This document shows, in pieces, positions 47,116-56,865 of a stretch of 64,000 bases of DNA (positions are counted from its first letter, which is position 1; the number at the start of each line of letters is the position of its first letter). The DNA is from Leuctra nigra (lineage: Eukaryota; Arthropoda; Insecta; Plecoptera; Leuctridae): contig OW203763.1 in the NCBI GenBank assembly GCA_934045905.1, forward strand, positions 21,813,108 to 21,877,107, read 5' to 3'. The notes under the pieces are model-generated. The model was not told the DNA's origin. It worked only from the letters and a program-made list of their open reading frames with translations, and ran no database searches. A program made the position numbers and the translations under genes.

Positions 47116-47302
47116 GGTCTTCTAAGATCACAAAACTGGAAATATATCCTATGTTTAAATTCAAAGACGATATGTTACTAATATTTTAATATGAGATAAT
47201 AATCAATATACTTTTTAAACATACCTGTAAAGTTATCCAACTTCCAACTTATTCAACAGTCCCAGTTCTGTACTACATTTGAAGCATCTCATGTTTATAT
47301 AG
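47116..47302 (-). promoter_or_regulatory. Promoter and 5'UTR exon of carbonic anhydrase 2
   Basis: CTATATAAAC (47293-47302) is the TATA box. An untranslated exon ends ACTTTACAG|GTATGTTT (donor after 47225). A short intron ends ATATTTCCAG, and 20 nt of leader (47116-47135) precedes the ATG at 47115. The layout mirrors gene 1. Confidence 0.75.
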
Positions 47303-49366
47303 GTACACTTACATTTTAAAAAAATATTCCGTTAATGTATCTCAACATGTATGATCTTTTTACACAAGCAAATGCATTTTATTTGGTTTATGCAAGTGGT
47401 GGGCCACATGTGACCTTGATCATAAGTGCACAATTTCTTATGTTTGAAGAGAACATTTGTATTTGTATTTACTATCACTAATTGATTTTAATATAACCTG
47501 CGTCAGTCCTTTAATCGTCGCTTTCGAATTATCGAACTTTTGTAAATATTGTATAATTATTAACTTTGCTCCTTTGCTGTGCAATAAATGATAATAAACT
47601 AATAAAGCAATAAAAAGCTATTGGCTGTGCTCAAAATGTATTTGTTTAAATTAATTACTACTAGTATTGTCATCTGTAGTTGTCGATTGCATTTTTTTAA
47701 AATAAATGAATGAGGCCATGGATTTTTTGAAGTAATACTCATTAATAAACACTGATCGTTTGGAAATGTTACTGGAACTAAATGGAATCAGAAAAGCATG
47801 ATCGTATTTTCAGGAAGCCTGTTATTTCTGTGCCAGAATTGGGATTCTAATCAATATTTTTATGCCAGGAAAATGTTATCTTAGTAACTGTCTACAACAA
47901 CAGCAGCAAAATTTTAAAATTATAAATTAATTATTTACTTGTACATCTATCCGTGTAAATGTATGAAATCGCAAACATTGAAAGCATTAGAAAATAAAAT
48001 TTCAAGCGTGTTTCAAACCATGTAAACGAAGTTATTAGATTTAAAAAAAATGTGGTAGAGACAGACGGACATAGGTACTCAGAGATTAATATCGTGTTAT
48101 AAACAAAAAGGAAATAAATGAACTTTATTCTCTGAATACATAAAATTCAAAAACTCATGCATCCACAATTGGCATGCACTAAAGTATGTATTATTTAAAA
48201 CGAGAAAATAAAAACTTTATCTACTCATGGATAAATTGTTATTACTAAAATTTTTCGTTCAGACCATCTACCACAACATTCTTAAATGCAACTTTTAGTG
48301 GCCAATACGGGGATATGGGATTTTCATGGGAAACTAACAAAATAATTCGAAAATCAATACATTCAATGTGTAGTAAGTATTCTAATAGAGATCAAGTGGC
48401 CCGCCAACCAAGTCGTACAAATTGCATACGGACATTGCACAAACTTCACTGTAATATTATTACACTGGCTGGGGCTACTGCAGCACTTGTACACTACAGT
48501 CTACTGAATCTTGACAGTCTCACATTGTGGTGAAATGTCGTAACACTTTTAATATAAAATATGAAACTATTGAAGTAGTTCAGTATTGCAAGTAGTATAT
48601 TCGTTTTAATCCCATGCAACTGCCACTTCAGGTTTATTCTTCATCGTATCGGATCAATTAATATTAACTTTCTTATTTCAGCCTGCTTCAAAATGTTTTG
48701 ATTTATAGTATTAAGTTTAAAGAAACCATAACTATTTGGAAATAGTTAGATCGTTTTCTCCATTTCTAATTTAAAGGCAGGCTGTCACGAATAAAATAGT
48801 TGAAAATTATTTTAAAAAACGCCCAACGCCGAAAACGCAAAGTTTCTGTGAGTTACAGTTTGGAAGTTATAGCCCCACATAACCCATAGGCGGCTGATTC
48901 CGTGACGTCACCGCTACGGTAGGCGTAGTTGCGCAATAGTGGAGCTACTAAGAGCCATTTTACGTCACAAGTCGGAGTTTGGTGATAAAAACATGGATTT
49001 TGAATATATAGAGAGAAAGATGATATGATACGAGAAGACTATCTTATCTCCCCTCTTTTGGTGGGTCCAAAGGGTTTTAAGTTTACGGGAATGATTTCAA
49101 CTAAATATTGATTCTAATGAATTGTACAAAAATAAGATACCACTTAACACGGAATAAACTGTAATGAGGTCCAAATAATAAACTTAAAATGTAATATTGA
49201 CCAAAATTTGTAAAAGGGGTGGTGGGGGGACTGGGGAGTGCAAAATTTAACACAGTTTTCTTATCTTACACATTTATTAAACGATTTCAAGTATCGATAC
49301 TTGAATCAATTATCGATACATTCAATCGACCATTAAAAAGATTCTTGTTTTGATTTGTTTTATATT
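47303..49366. other. No gene seen
   Basis: AT-rich. A block at 48870-48975 with CGTGACGTCACCGC and TACGTCAC looks repeat-derived. A (T)ATCGATA-rich patch lies at 49290-49330. Confidence 0.4.
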
Positions 49367-49371
49367 TTAAG

Positions 49372-49803
49372 TGTTGGCGCTAAGGCCTGATTGAATATTT
49401 AATGGACTGTATATGAATAAGATAGTAGATCAAAATAAAAAACTCACCCTCCAGAGCAGCGGTAGATAAGCCTGAAGATGATGACGTCATGCGGTGCGGT
49501 AATAAGGATGCTAATCTATCTAAACTAAACTAAAGAGAATTAAGGAAATATATGATGATAAGGATGGTGATGCACTTCGAAAATAGGGTACAGAAGACCC
49601 ACGAAAATAAACTTAGAATTAGAAAACTTCAACGTCGTCTACTTGACGAGATTGTGAGTTGAAGAGTCGACTGTCCTCGACTGATGCGCTGGACGAAGTG
49701 GGGCCTGACAAGGTCAGATTGATAAGGGATGATATGACCTGACAGGGGTACCAAATTAATAAACTAGCGACATGCCGGAAATGAAGCAGATATGGCGCGA
49801 ACA
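49372..49803 (-). repeat. 3' LTR of the BEL/Pao element
   Basis: 432 bp, TG..CA termini, contains a TGATGACGTCAT palindrome. It is identical to the other LTR except near the GATCAAAATAAA and GATGCTAATC positions. Confidence 0.92.
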
Positions 49804-49892
49804 TAACCGCCCACCAAAAATTTCAATTTTTCCAGTCACTCCGACTAGGAAAATGGGAATAGAAAGAAAAGATACGAAGTTCCCCAAGCTAA

Positions 49893-52800
49893 CTAAGCAA
49901 GGGGAAGAGCGACCAAACGATTGACAGGTAGCACAAAAGTGCAGTGCGTGGTTTGAATGAAAACCACGCGAATGATGTCACCATGACAACGAACAAGATG
50001 AGTCCAGAGCGTGTCCGCGCTTGCAGTGCGAGCTTGATCGAGGAACTCTGAGATCTTGCGGATCAGACTGGCGGCGCCGACGAATTTTCTGACGTTGTCT
50101 GAAGGGTTGGCAGAAGAGAGTCCTCTTCGGGCTAGCAGCCGGTCCAAACAGGAGGGGAAGGAGTCGGCAGATCGATCCGAAGCCATCTCGAGGTGGACGG
50201 CTTTGGTGCTCGGGCAGATGAAGAGACGCAGGTAGTCCTTAGAGAGCGCAGTGTCGCGGCGCTTGCTGACCTTGACGCTAAACTCCAAGCAAGGTAGACA
50301 GTAATGACTTCGTTGTTGCAGTAAATCTCGGAGAGCAATCCAGAGCTTGTGCTGAATCAGACATGGACCAGCGAGAGGTCCAGAACGTGGCGATTGCTTG
50401 TAGTAATCGTCGCACAATGAATAGGGAAGGTGCGTTTGCTTGGGAAGCAATAGAGGATGGCGAGCTTTAGCGGGCAAGGAGAAGAGCTTCAATCGTCCGC
50501 CCACCCTGAGAAGGCCATATTCGCCAACAAAAGGCGAGACAAAAGGCTTGAGAGACGATTGTGCAGCGAGAGGAGAGGGATCTCCGTCGTCGGGGAGTTG
50601 ATCTTCAGAGTTCTTCAGTGAGGACGCGAATGAGTCTTCACAGAGCAGAGGTGCTTGAGTCTTCAAAGGCGAGGACGCGAAATGTTCTTCACGCAGCTGA
50701 GATTCTTGAATCTTCGGTGTAGGAAATGTGATTTCCTCCGAACCCCCGATGTGACGCAGAGAGCTCTTCTCCGTGGTCGTAAAGCACGGGAAGTCAGAGA
50801 GTGGAACAGGAAGTACTGATCCGACGAACGATGAGCACTTCGCCGTCGATGCAGAGCGCGCGAAGTCACAGAGCGGAACAGGAGGTGCTGTTCCAACAAG
50901 CGAAGAGCACTTCGGCGTCGATGCAGAGCGCGCGAAGTCAGAGAGCGGAACAAGAGGTGCTGTTCCAACGAGCGAGGAGCACTTCGGCGTCGTAGCAGAG
51001 CGCGCGAAGTCAGAGAGCGGAACAGGAGGTGCTGTTCCAACGAGCGAAGAGCACTTCGGCGTCGTAGCAGAGCGCGCGAAGTCAGAGAGCGGAACAGGAG
51101 GTGCTGTTCCAACGAGCGAGGAGCACTTCGGCGTCGATGCAGAGCGCGCGAAGTCACAGAGCGGAACAGGAGGTGCTGTTCCAACGAGCGAAGAGCACTT
51201 CGGCGTCGATGCAGAGCGCGCGAAGTCACAGAGCGGAACAGGAGGTGCTGTTCCAACGAGCGAGGAGCACTTCGGCGTCGATGCAGAGCGCGCGAAGTCA
51301 CAGAGCGGAACAGGAGGTGCTGTTCCAACGAGCGAGGAGCACTTCGGCGTCGTAGCAGAGCGCGCGAAGTCAGAGAGCGGAACAGGAGGTGCTGTTCCAA
51401 CGAGCGAGGAGCACTTCGGCGTCGTAGCAGAGCGCGCGAAGTCAGAGAGCGGAACAGGAGGTGCTGTTCCAACGAGCGAGGAGCACTTCGGCGTCGATGC
51501 AGAGCGCGCGAAGTCACAGAGCGGAACAGGAGGTGCTGTTCCAACGAGCGAGGAGCACTTCGGCGTCGATGCAGAGCGCGCGAAGTCACAGAGCGGAACA
51601 GGAGGTGCTGTTCCAACGAGCGAGGAGCACTTCGGCGTCGTAGCAGAGCGCGCGAAGTCAGAGAGCGGAACAGGAGGTGCTGTTCCAACGAGCGAGGAGC
51701 ACTTCGGCGTCGTAGCAGAGCGCGCGAAGTCAGAGAGCGGAACAGGAGGTGCTGTTCCAACGAGCGAGGAGCACTTTGGCGTCGTAGCAGAGCGCGCTAA
51801 GTCAGAGAGCGGAACAGGAGGTGCTGTTCCTACGAGCGAGGAGCACTTCGGCGTCGATGCAGAGCGCGCGAAGTCACAGAGCGGAACAGGAGGTGCTGTT
51901 CCAACGAGCGAGGAGCACTTCGGCGTCGTAGCAGAGCGCGCGAAGTCAGAGAGCGGAACAGGAGGTGCTGTTCCAACGAGCGAGGAGCACTTCGGCGTCG
52001 TAGCAGAGCGCGCGAAGTCAGAGAGCGGAACAGGAGGTGCTGTTCCAACGAGCGAGGAGCACTTCGGCGTCGATGCAGAGCGCGCGAAGTCACAGAGCGG
52101 AACAGGAGGTGCTGTTCCAACGAGCGAGGAGCACTTCGGCGTCGATGCAGAGCGCGCGAAGTCACAAAGCGGAACAGGAGGTGCTGTTCCATCGAACAAG
52201 ACGTTCTTCGACGTGGGTGTAAAGCACGCAAAGAGAGAGACAGGTGCTGGAGATTCAATGCTTGCGGAAGGAATGGATCCCAGCACGACCCAACCGAATG
52301 TCGTGTTGAGGGCAGAAGGTGTTCCTCCGATGACGATGTCGCGGCTTCGGCTGAGAATGTCCGCGTAGAGATCAGCTCCCAGCAGGAAGTCGATCTTGTC
52401 TGGGACGTGAAATGTTTCATCTGCCAGGGACAAGCCTCTATACTGATCCAGCACCTCCGTGGGCACTGAAGTATGAGGAAGACGGTCAGCGATTGAAGTG
52501 AGTACGAGCGCTTGAACGTCGAGACAGGAGTTGCGATGAACGCGCGAAGCTAGGTCGCATTGAACAGTGCCGTGAACTTGCGCTGTAGCTTCTCCGATCC
52601 CTGACACGAGAATGGGACAAGGCGTGACTTTCAATCCTAGCTTGCGAGTGAGAGAAAGCGTGATGGCAGACACCTGCGAACCGGAGTCAATAACGCCTCG
52701 AATGGGTTGATACTGACCGGCCGCGTCCTTGATAAGCGCCCGTAAAGTGCCCAAGAGGGCGACACTTTGGTGAGAAGAAGGCGTCCCGACGCGGCAAGAG

Positions 52801-53564
52801 AGAGAGCTAGCCTCGACGGGTTCCTCTGGTTCCGTGGAGTTGTCGATCCCGGGATTGGCCACTGGCTTGGTGACTGGAGCTGCGGGATGAAGACTCGTAT
52901 GATGATGTGTACTGCGACATTGTCGGCAGCCACTTCGTGACGTGCAAGCAGATTGCATGTGCAACCCCAAGCAGTTGAAACATCGCTTCAAGCGCTTCAG
53001 CTCCGTGTACTTGTCTGGCAGCGACAACTGAAGGAATGCAGCGCAGAAGTGCAGAGCATGATCGCCTTTGCAGATCGGGCAGACGCTGGATGACTGATGC
53101 GGTGAACTCGATGCGTGGTTCCGTCCATCTGGCGTCTTGGGCTGCGTCTTGGGTGGCGTCTCGGGTGGCTCCACTACTAGTAACGAATGTACTTTCTTCG
53201 GCGATGAGTTTGGTCGAGGACCGTCCGACGTCAGCCTTGACGACGTCGTAGGAGACGTCGCGGCGACGGCGGCGAGATACATATCACGCGCAGCGTATAG
53301 CATGTCTTCAAAGCTGGCTTCGATAGCGTCGACCGGCACTGGTTCGACACCCTCATCAAGTTGCGAGTTGAAGGTCAATATGTCCTTCTGAATATCTTCA
53401 AAGTCGGCTTCCAAAGCGTCGAGTTTATCGAACCGAGATTTATATCGAGATGCACCGGCGCTTTGGAGTATCTTGAATGAATCATAAGAACGTTGAAGCG
53501 CAGCAAATGTTCTCTCCCGTTTAGAAACGAGAAGCGCTTGCTGTTTTGCGATCTTCGTAGCCAT
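49893..53564 (-). CDS. Gag-protease-(repeat)-integrase polyprotein of the BEL/Pao element (1223 aa)
   Basis: Residues 1-135 are a Gag N-terminal helical region (DUF1759-like, KSRFDKLDALEADFEDIQ). Residues 160-225 hold cysteine/histidine knuckles (CPICKGDHALHFC, RCFNCLGLHMQSAC). An aspartic protease (DUF1758-like) has DSGSQVSAIT near residue 291 and DFLLGADLY. From about 456 to 935 there are some 19 copies of a 24-residue unit, GTAPPVPL(S/C)DFARSA(S/T)TPKCSSLV. Residues 1015-1200 show RVGGRL and an integrase core relic (FICPSTKAVHLEMASD, SDNVRKFVGA) with internal gaps. Reverse transcriptase and RNase H, usually over 600 residues, are missing and the repeat sits in their place. The frame stays open throughout. 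Confidence 0.88.
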   Translation of the reverse strand: MATKIAKQQALLVSKRERTFAALQRSYDSFKILQSAGASRYKSRFDKLDALEADFEDIQKDILTFNSQLDEGVEPVPVDAIEASFEDMLYAARDMYLAAVAATSPTTSSRLTSDGPRPNSSPKKVHSLLVVEPPETPPKTQPKTPDGRNHASSSPHQSSSVCPICKGDHALHFCAAFLQLSLPDKYTELKRLKRCFNCLGLHMQSACTSRSGCRQCRSTHHHTSLHPAAPVTKPVANPGIDNSTEPEEPVEASSLSCRVGTPSSHQSVALLGTLRALIKDAAGQYQPIRGVIDSGSQVSAITLSLTRKLGLKVTPCPILVSGIGEATAQVHGTVQCDLASRVHRNSCLDVQALVLTSIADRLPHTSVPTEVLDQYRGLSLADETFHVPDKIDFLLGADLYADILSRSRDIVIGGTPSALNTTFGWVVLGSIPSASIESPAPVSLFACFTPTSKNVLFDGTAPPVPLCDFARSASTPKCSSLVGTAPPVPLCDFARSASTPKCSSLVGTAPPVPLSDFARSATTPKCSSLVGTAPPVPLSDFARSATTPKCSSLVGTAPPVPLCDFARSASTPKCSSLVGTAPPVPLSDLARSATTPKCSSLVGTAPPVPLSDFARSATTPKCSSLVGTAPPVPLSDFARSATTPKCSSLVGTAPPVPLCDFARSASTPKCSSLVGTAPPVPLCDFARSASTPKCSSLVGTAPPVPLSDFARSATTPKCSSLVGTAPPVPLSDFARSATTPKCSSLVGTAPPVPLCDFARSASTPKCSSLVGTAPPVPLCDFARSASTPKCSSLVGTAPPVPLCDFARSASTPKCSSLVGTAPPVPLSDFARSATTPKCSSLVGTAPPVPLSDFARSATTPKCSSLVGTAPLVPLSDFARSASTPKCSSLVGTAPPVPLCDFARSASTAKCSSFVGSVLPVPLSDFPCFTTTEKSSLRHIGGSEEITFPTPKIQESQLREEHFASSPLKTQAPLLCEDSFASSLKNSEDQLPDDGDPSPLAAQSSLKPFVSPFVGEYGLLRVGGRLKLFSLPAKARHPLLLPKQTHLPYSLCDDYYKQSPRSGPLAGPCLIQHKLWIALRDLLQQRSHYCLPCLEFSVKVSKRRDTALSKDYLRLFICPSTKAVHLEMASDRSADSFPSCLDRLLARRGLSSANPSDNVRKFVGAASLIRKISEFLDQARTASADTLWTHLVRCHGDIIRVVFIQTTHCTFVLPVNRLVALPLA
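50772..52200 (-). repeat. 72-bp coding minisatellite inside the BEL/Pao ORF
   Basis: About 19 full units plus degenerate edge units. There are two main variants, GTCGATGCAGAG..GTCACAGAG and GTCGTAGCAGAG..GTCAGAGAG, in mixed order with runs of two to three. The 72-bp length keeps frame. Because the unit lacks stops in several frames, long antisense frames also appear (for example plus strand 50773-52368). Confidence 0.95.
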
Positions 53565-54135
53565 AGTTGCGGGTAAACAGGTTACAGATAGGGCACGGAT
53601 GCGATCTAAATCGAACCCGGGTCAACAACGAGCATGAAGTATGAAAATACAAGAACAGAAATAATTTCTGATGAAATGAGTCAAGCAAGAAATCCACGGG
53701 AAAATCAATGATGTTGGAAATAAAGTCCAAACAGAACGAACGAGAATCGAACCTGGGTATCTGACAAATACCGACAGGTTTGAAATCGTAAACAAACCGA
53801 TGGCCACGTTATCACGTAATTGAGAAAGCAACGGTGACCGCTGTAGGTAACTGATGACGTACAAGGTCGCGTCGCCGAGAAACAGAGCGAATTACGCAAT
53901 ATAAATGACCGGGGACTCGAAATATTCATAAGTAATAATCGAGTGACAGAACACTATGCTTCTGATGAGACTTATAGAGTGTACTGACCAAGAGAAACGC
54001 AGCAATTCCGTCCCGAACGAACTGAGACCAAAATCGACCACGTGTGAACAAACCAAAGAGAAACTTGCGGCAGGGCGCAGGGCGCGAGAATGTCTGAATA
54101 TGCAATTCAAAGCTCTCGGCTTCAAGTGGACCATA

Positions 54136-54567
54136 TGTTGGCGCTAAGGCCTGATTGAATATTTAATGGACTGTATATGAATAAGATAGTAGATCCAAAT
54201 AAAAAACTCACCCTCCAGAGCAGCGGTAGATAAGCCTGAAGATGATGACGTCATGCGGTGCGGTAATAAGGATGCTTATCTATCTAAACTAAACTAAAGA
54301 GAATTAAGGAAATATATGATGATAAGGATGGTGATGCACTTCGAAAATAGGGTACAGAAGACCCACGAAAATAAACTTAGAATTAGAAAACTTCAACGTC
54401 GTCTACTTGACGAGATTGTGAGTTGAAGAGTCGACTGTCCTCGACTGATGCGCTGGACGAAGTGGGGCCTGACAAGGTCAGATTGATAAGGGATGATATG
54501 ACCTGACAGGGGTACCAAATTAATAAACTAGCGACATGCCGGAAATGAAGCAGATATGGCGCGAACA
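54136..54567 (-). repeat. 5' LTR of the BEL/Pao element
   Basis: 432 bp, nearly identical to 49372-49803. It should hold the promoter for the minus-strand transcript. Confidence 0.92.
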
Positions 54568-54619
54568 TTAAGTGATGCCCTCTTCACCCAGCGTATCTTT
54601 ACAGCTTAAGATTTCTGAT

Positions 54620-54850
54620 CAAACGTGAAACGCACTCTGAGGGTGCATCCGACATTTACCATGGACGCGTGACATCACCATATACTTTCACGTGTTAAAT
54701 CAAGCTTGCCGCCTCAACCAACTAGCTCAATCTTGAATCTGCTGCTCTGTAAAATACAACTCGGCCTTTGAGATCGATGTACATTCATTCATTTGGACTC
54801 AAGGTCATTGCGTCATGAAATATTAACACGGCAAGGTATAGGAAAGAATT
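54620..54850. repeat. Dispersed repeat shared with 44080-44345
   Basis: Same order of GTGACATCACCATA, GTTAAATCAAGCTTGCCGCC, ACTCAAGGTCA and AGGTATAGG. Starts shortly after the retrotransposon. Confidence 0.6.
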
Positions 54851-54927
54851 AGAATAATTGGGTTTAATAGCGCGTCGACAAGGAGATCATTTTGCGCACA
54901 TTAAGATTTTTTATAACTTTGTATACT

Positions 54928-55195
54928 ATATGGAGGTCATGGGAAGGGGTCGACCAAAAGGGCCCGGCTGGGGGAAGTCCATAAGGACGGTACGGTTTAC
55001 AACACAGGCGCCAAAAACCGCGTCGTCGAGAGACTGATAACAGGCGGAGGGAGGTTCGTCGCAAACCCCCAAACACCCCAATCTCCTTGAACCAACGGCA
55101 GCAACTGGCAAGCCAGAGTTGAATGGTCACCCATCCAACCACTGACCGCGCTCAATGTTGCTTAACTTCGGCGATCCAAGATATCCAATTCACCA
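54928..55195 (-). mobile_element. 5S rRNA-derived SINE
   Basis: Read on the minus strand, the head (about 55195-55120) contains GATCGCCGAAGTTAAGCAAC, then GAGCGCGGTCAG and TTGGATGGGTGACC, the central and 3' control regions of animal 5S rRNA. It then departs from 5S and ends in a GC-rich tail (GGACTTCCCC..GGGCCC..GGTCGACCCC) shared with the window start. The 5' third of 5S is not recognisable. A 5S head plus unrelated tail is the definition of SINE3-type elements. It is not a working 5S gene. Confidence 0.7.
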
Positions 55196-55388
55196 GCCTT
55201 TGGGTTGGATTTAACTTTTATTTTAAAGACAGAAAATGAAGAATTTCCTAGTAGTAGTAGTCCACGTGACCAAGCAGCCACCTGCTCGTCAACCGCTTCC
55301 CAGGCACTGCAAGCCGCAACCCCCCACCACCGTGATCCGTGTGTGTGAACTTACAACAACACCAAGTTTTACTTCGAAATCAAAATAT

Positions 55389-55461
55389 GTCCCTGTGGCG
55401 TAGCGGATAGCGCGTTGGACTCCTAATCCAAAGGCCGCGGGTTCGAATCCCGCCAGGGACT
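55389..55461 (+). tRNA. tRNA-Arg (anticodon CCU)
   Basis: 73 nt. Acceptor GTCCCTG pairs with CAGGGAC. Anticodon stem TTGGA/TCCAA, loop CTCCTAA, so the anticodon is CCT (codon AGG). The T arm is GCGGG-TTCGAAT-CCCGC with box B. A T-run terminator follows (TTATTTTTTA). Intronless; CCA not encoded. Discriminator taken as T. Confidence 0.95.
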
Positions 55462-55722
55462 TATTTTTTACATTTTTCCATCAACAGGTTTTCCTTTATT
55501 CACACCTTCCACAAATATAAGAATCATTATTAATTTAGAATGTGTTAGAAATCCAGAAAGATACAGAAAATGAAGAATTTCCTAGTAGTAGTAGTCCACG
55601 TGACCAAGCAGCCACCTGCTCGTCGACCGCTTCCCAGGCACTGCAAGCCGCAACCCCCCACCACCGTGATCCGTGTGTGTGAACTTACAACAACACCAAG
55701 TTTTACTTCAAAATCAAAATAT

Positions 55723-55795
55723 GTCCCTGTGGCGTAGCGGATAGCGCGTTGGACTTCTATTCCAAAGGCCGCGGGTTCGAATCCCGCCAGGGACT
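55723..55795 (+). tRNA. tRNA-Arg (anticodon UCU), variant loop
   Basis: Same cloverleaf. The anticodon loop CTTCTAT gives TCT (codon AGA). The last loop base is T instead of A, unusual and different from the third copy. A T-run follows. Confidence 0.9.
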
Positions 55796-56056
55796 GATTT
55801 TTTACATTTTTCCATCAACAGGTCTTCCTTTATTCACACCTTCTACTAATATAAGAATCATTATTAATTTAGAATGTGTTAGAAATCCAGAAAGATACAG
55901 AAAATGAAGAATTTCCTAGTAGTAGTAGACCATGTGACCAAGCAGCCACCTGCTCGTCGACCGCTTCACAGGCACTGCAAGCCGCCATCCCCCACCACCG
56001 TGATCCGTGTGTGTGAACTTACTACAACACCAAGTTTTACTTCGAAATCAAAATAT

Positions 56057-56129
56057 GTCCCTGTGGCGTAGCGGATAGCGCGTTGGACTTCTAATCCAAA
56101 GGCCGCGGGTTCGAATCCCGTCAGGGACT
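56057..56129 (+). tRNA. tRNA-Arg (anticodon UCU)
   Basis: Same cloverleaf with loop CTTCTAA, anticodon TCT. The T stem ends CCCGT, giving a G-U pair where the other copies have G-C. GATTTTTTAC terminator follows. Confidence 0.94.
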
Positions 56130-56230
56130 GATTTTTTACATTTTTCCATCAACCGGTCTTCCTTTATTCACACTTTCCACAAATAAAAGAATCACTATTA
56201 ATTTAGAATGTGTTAGAAATCCAGAAAGAT

Positions 56231-56865
56231 ATGGAAATCGGGGCGCTCAGAGTTATCATATCTGTCGTTCAAATTGCTATAGCACATGGTGATAGAGGAT
56301 CAACTCGACATACACTCAACACTCTCTGCACTCCTCAACATCGTCTCAAATACGAACGAAGCGTTTACGCCATCGATGAACTAAATTCTCTGATCATATT
56401 TGGGCAAAAATACAGGTTGGAACTGTCTTGACTTCAATCCTTGATTGTTTAATCAAATTGTGTCCCAAATACTGTCCTTAGCTAAACCGAAAAGCGTAAG
56501 TCTAAAAGAGCGTCGATTCGGGATGTTTCATGGATGTGTAGGTCCATTGACCAGCGCAATCTGCCGATCACCTTATTCGTTGCCATACGACAGTGCACAG
56601 ATGATTTTGTCCGAGGACGATTGGATAGTTGGGTTCAACGATGACGGCGCAAAGTTACTCTACCAATATGTGCAATTTGAACCAATTACTCAAAAGTTCC
56701 CCTCTGTATGCGCATTTCTTTCGGTACTTCACACTCCATTTTCCCCGCCTGAATGGTAGTAATTTCAAAGCAGGGCTTACTAATTAAAATCACAGATTTC
56801 GAAAGCTATCTGCAAAGCAATCTGTAACGCCAAATGAAAAAGAAAATTATTTTAATAGGTAGTCG
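56231..56865 (+). other. Unrecognised reading frames after the tRNA array
   Basis: Two plus-strand frames, 56210-56431 and 56445-56759. The second (104 aa) contains SEDDWIVGFNDDGAKLLYQY and is less repetitive than surrounding DNA, but I recognise no domain, splice site or homologue. It may be a degraded gene or repeat fragment. Confidence 0.25.

Larger units (their letters stand above)
49367..54572 (-). mobile_element. BEL/Pao LTR retrotransposon, internally deleted, young
   Basis: Two 432-bp LTRs (49372-49803 and 54136-54567) start TGTTGGCGC and end GCGCGAACA in plus-strand reading. They differ at two positions I can see. A perfect 5-bp duplication, TTAAG, flanks the element (49367-49371 and 54568-54572). 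The transcript runs on the minus strand. A TGGTCCACTTGAAG stretch just inside the 5' LTR is a candidate primer-binding site, and TTTTTGGTGGGCGG just before the 3' LTR a candidate polypurine tract. The single long ORF lacks reverse transcriptase and RNase H, so movement would need enzymes in trans. Confidence 0.93.
55229..56230 (+). repeat. 334-bp tandem array carrying three tRNA-Arg genes
   Basis: ACAGAAAATGAAGAATTTCC begins units at 55229, 55563 and 55897, and a partial fourth unit starts near 56205. Units include a TAGTAGTAGT stretch and the same 5' and 3' flanks, so the whole gene unit was duplicated, not just the tRNA. Confidence 0.9.

Noticed and set aside
50663..52420. Several long frames in other phases and strand over the 72-bp array
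   Set aside because: They arise because the repeat unit lacks stops in several frames. The minus-strand 1223-aa frame explains the locus through its Gag, protease and integrase ends.
55118..55195. Functional 5S rRNA gene
   Set aside because: Only the central and 3' control regions are similar. The 5' third and the 3' end do not match, and no T-run terminator is placed correctly. A SINE head fits better.
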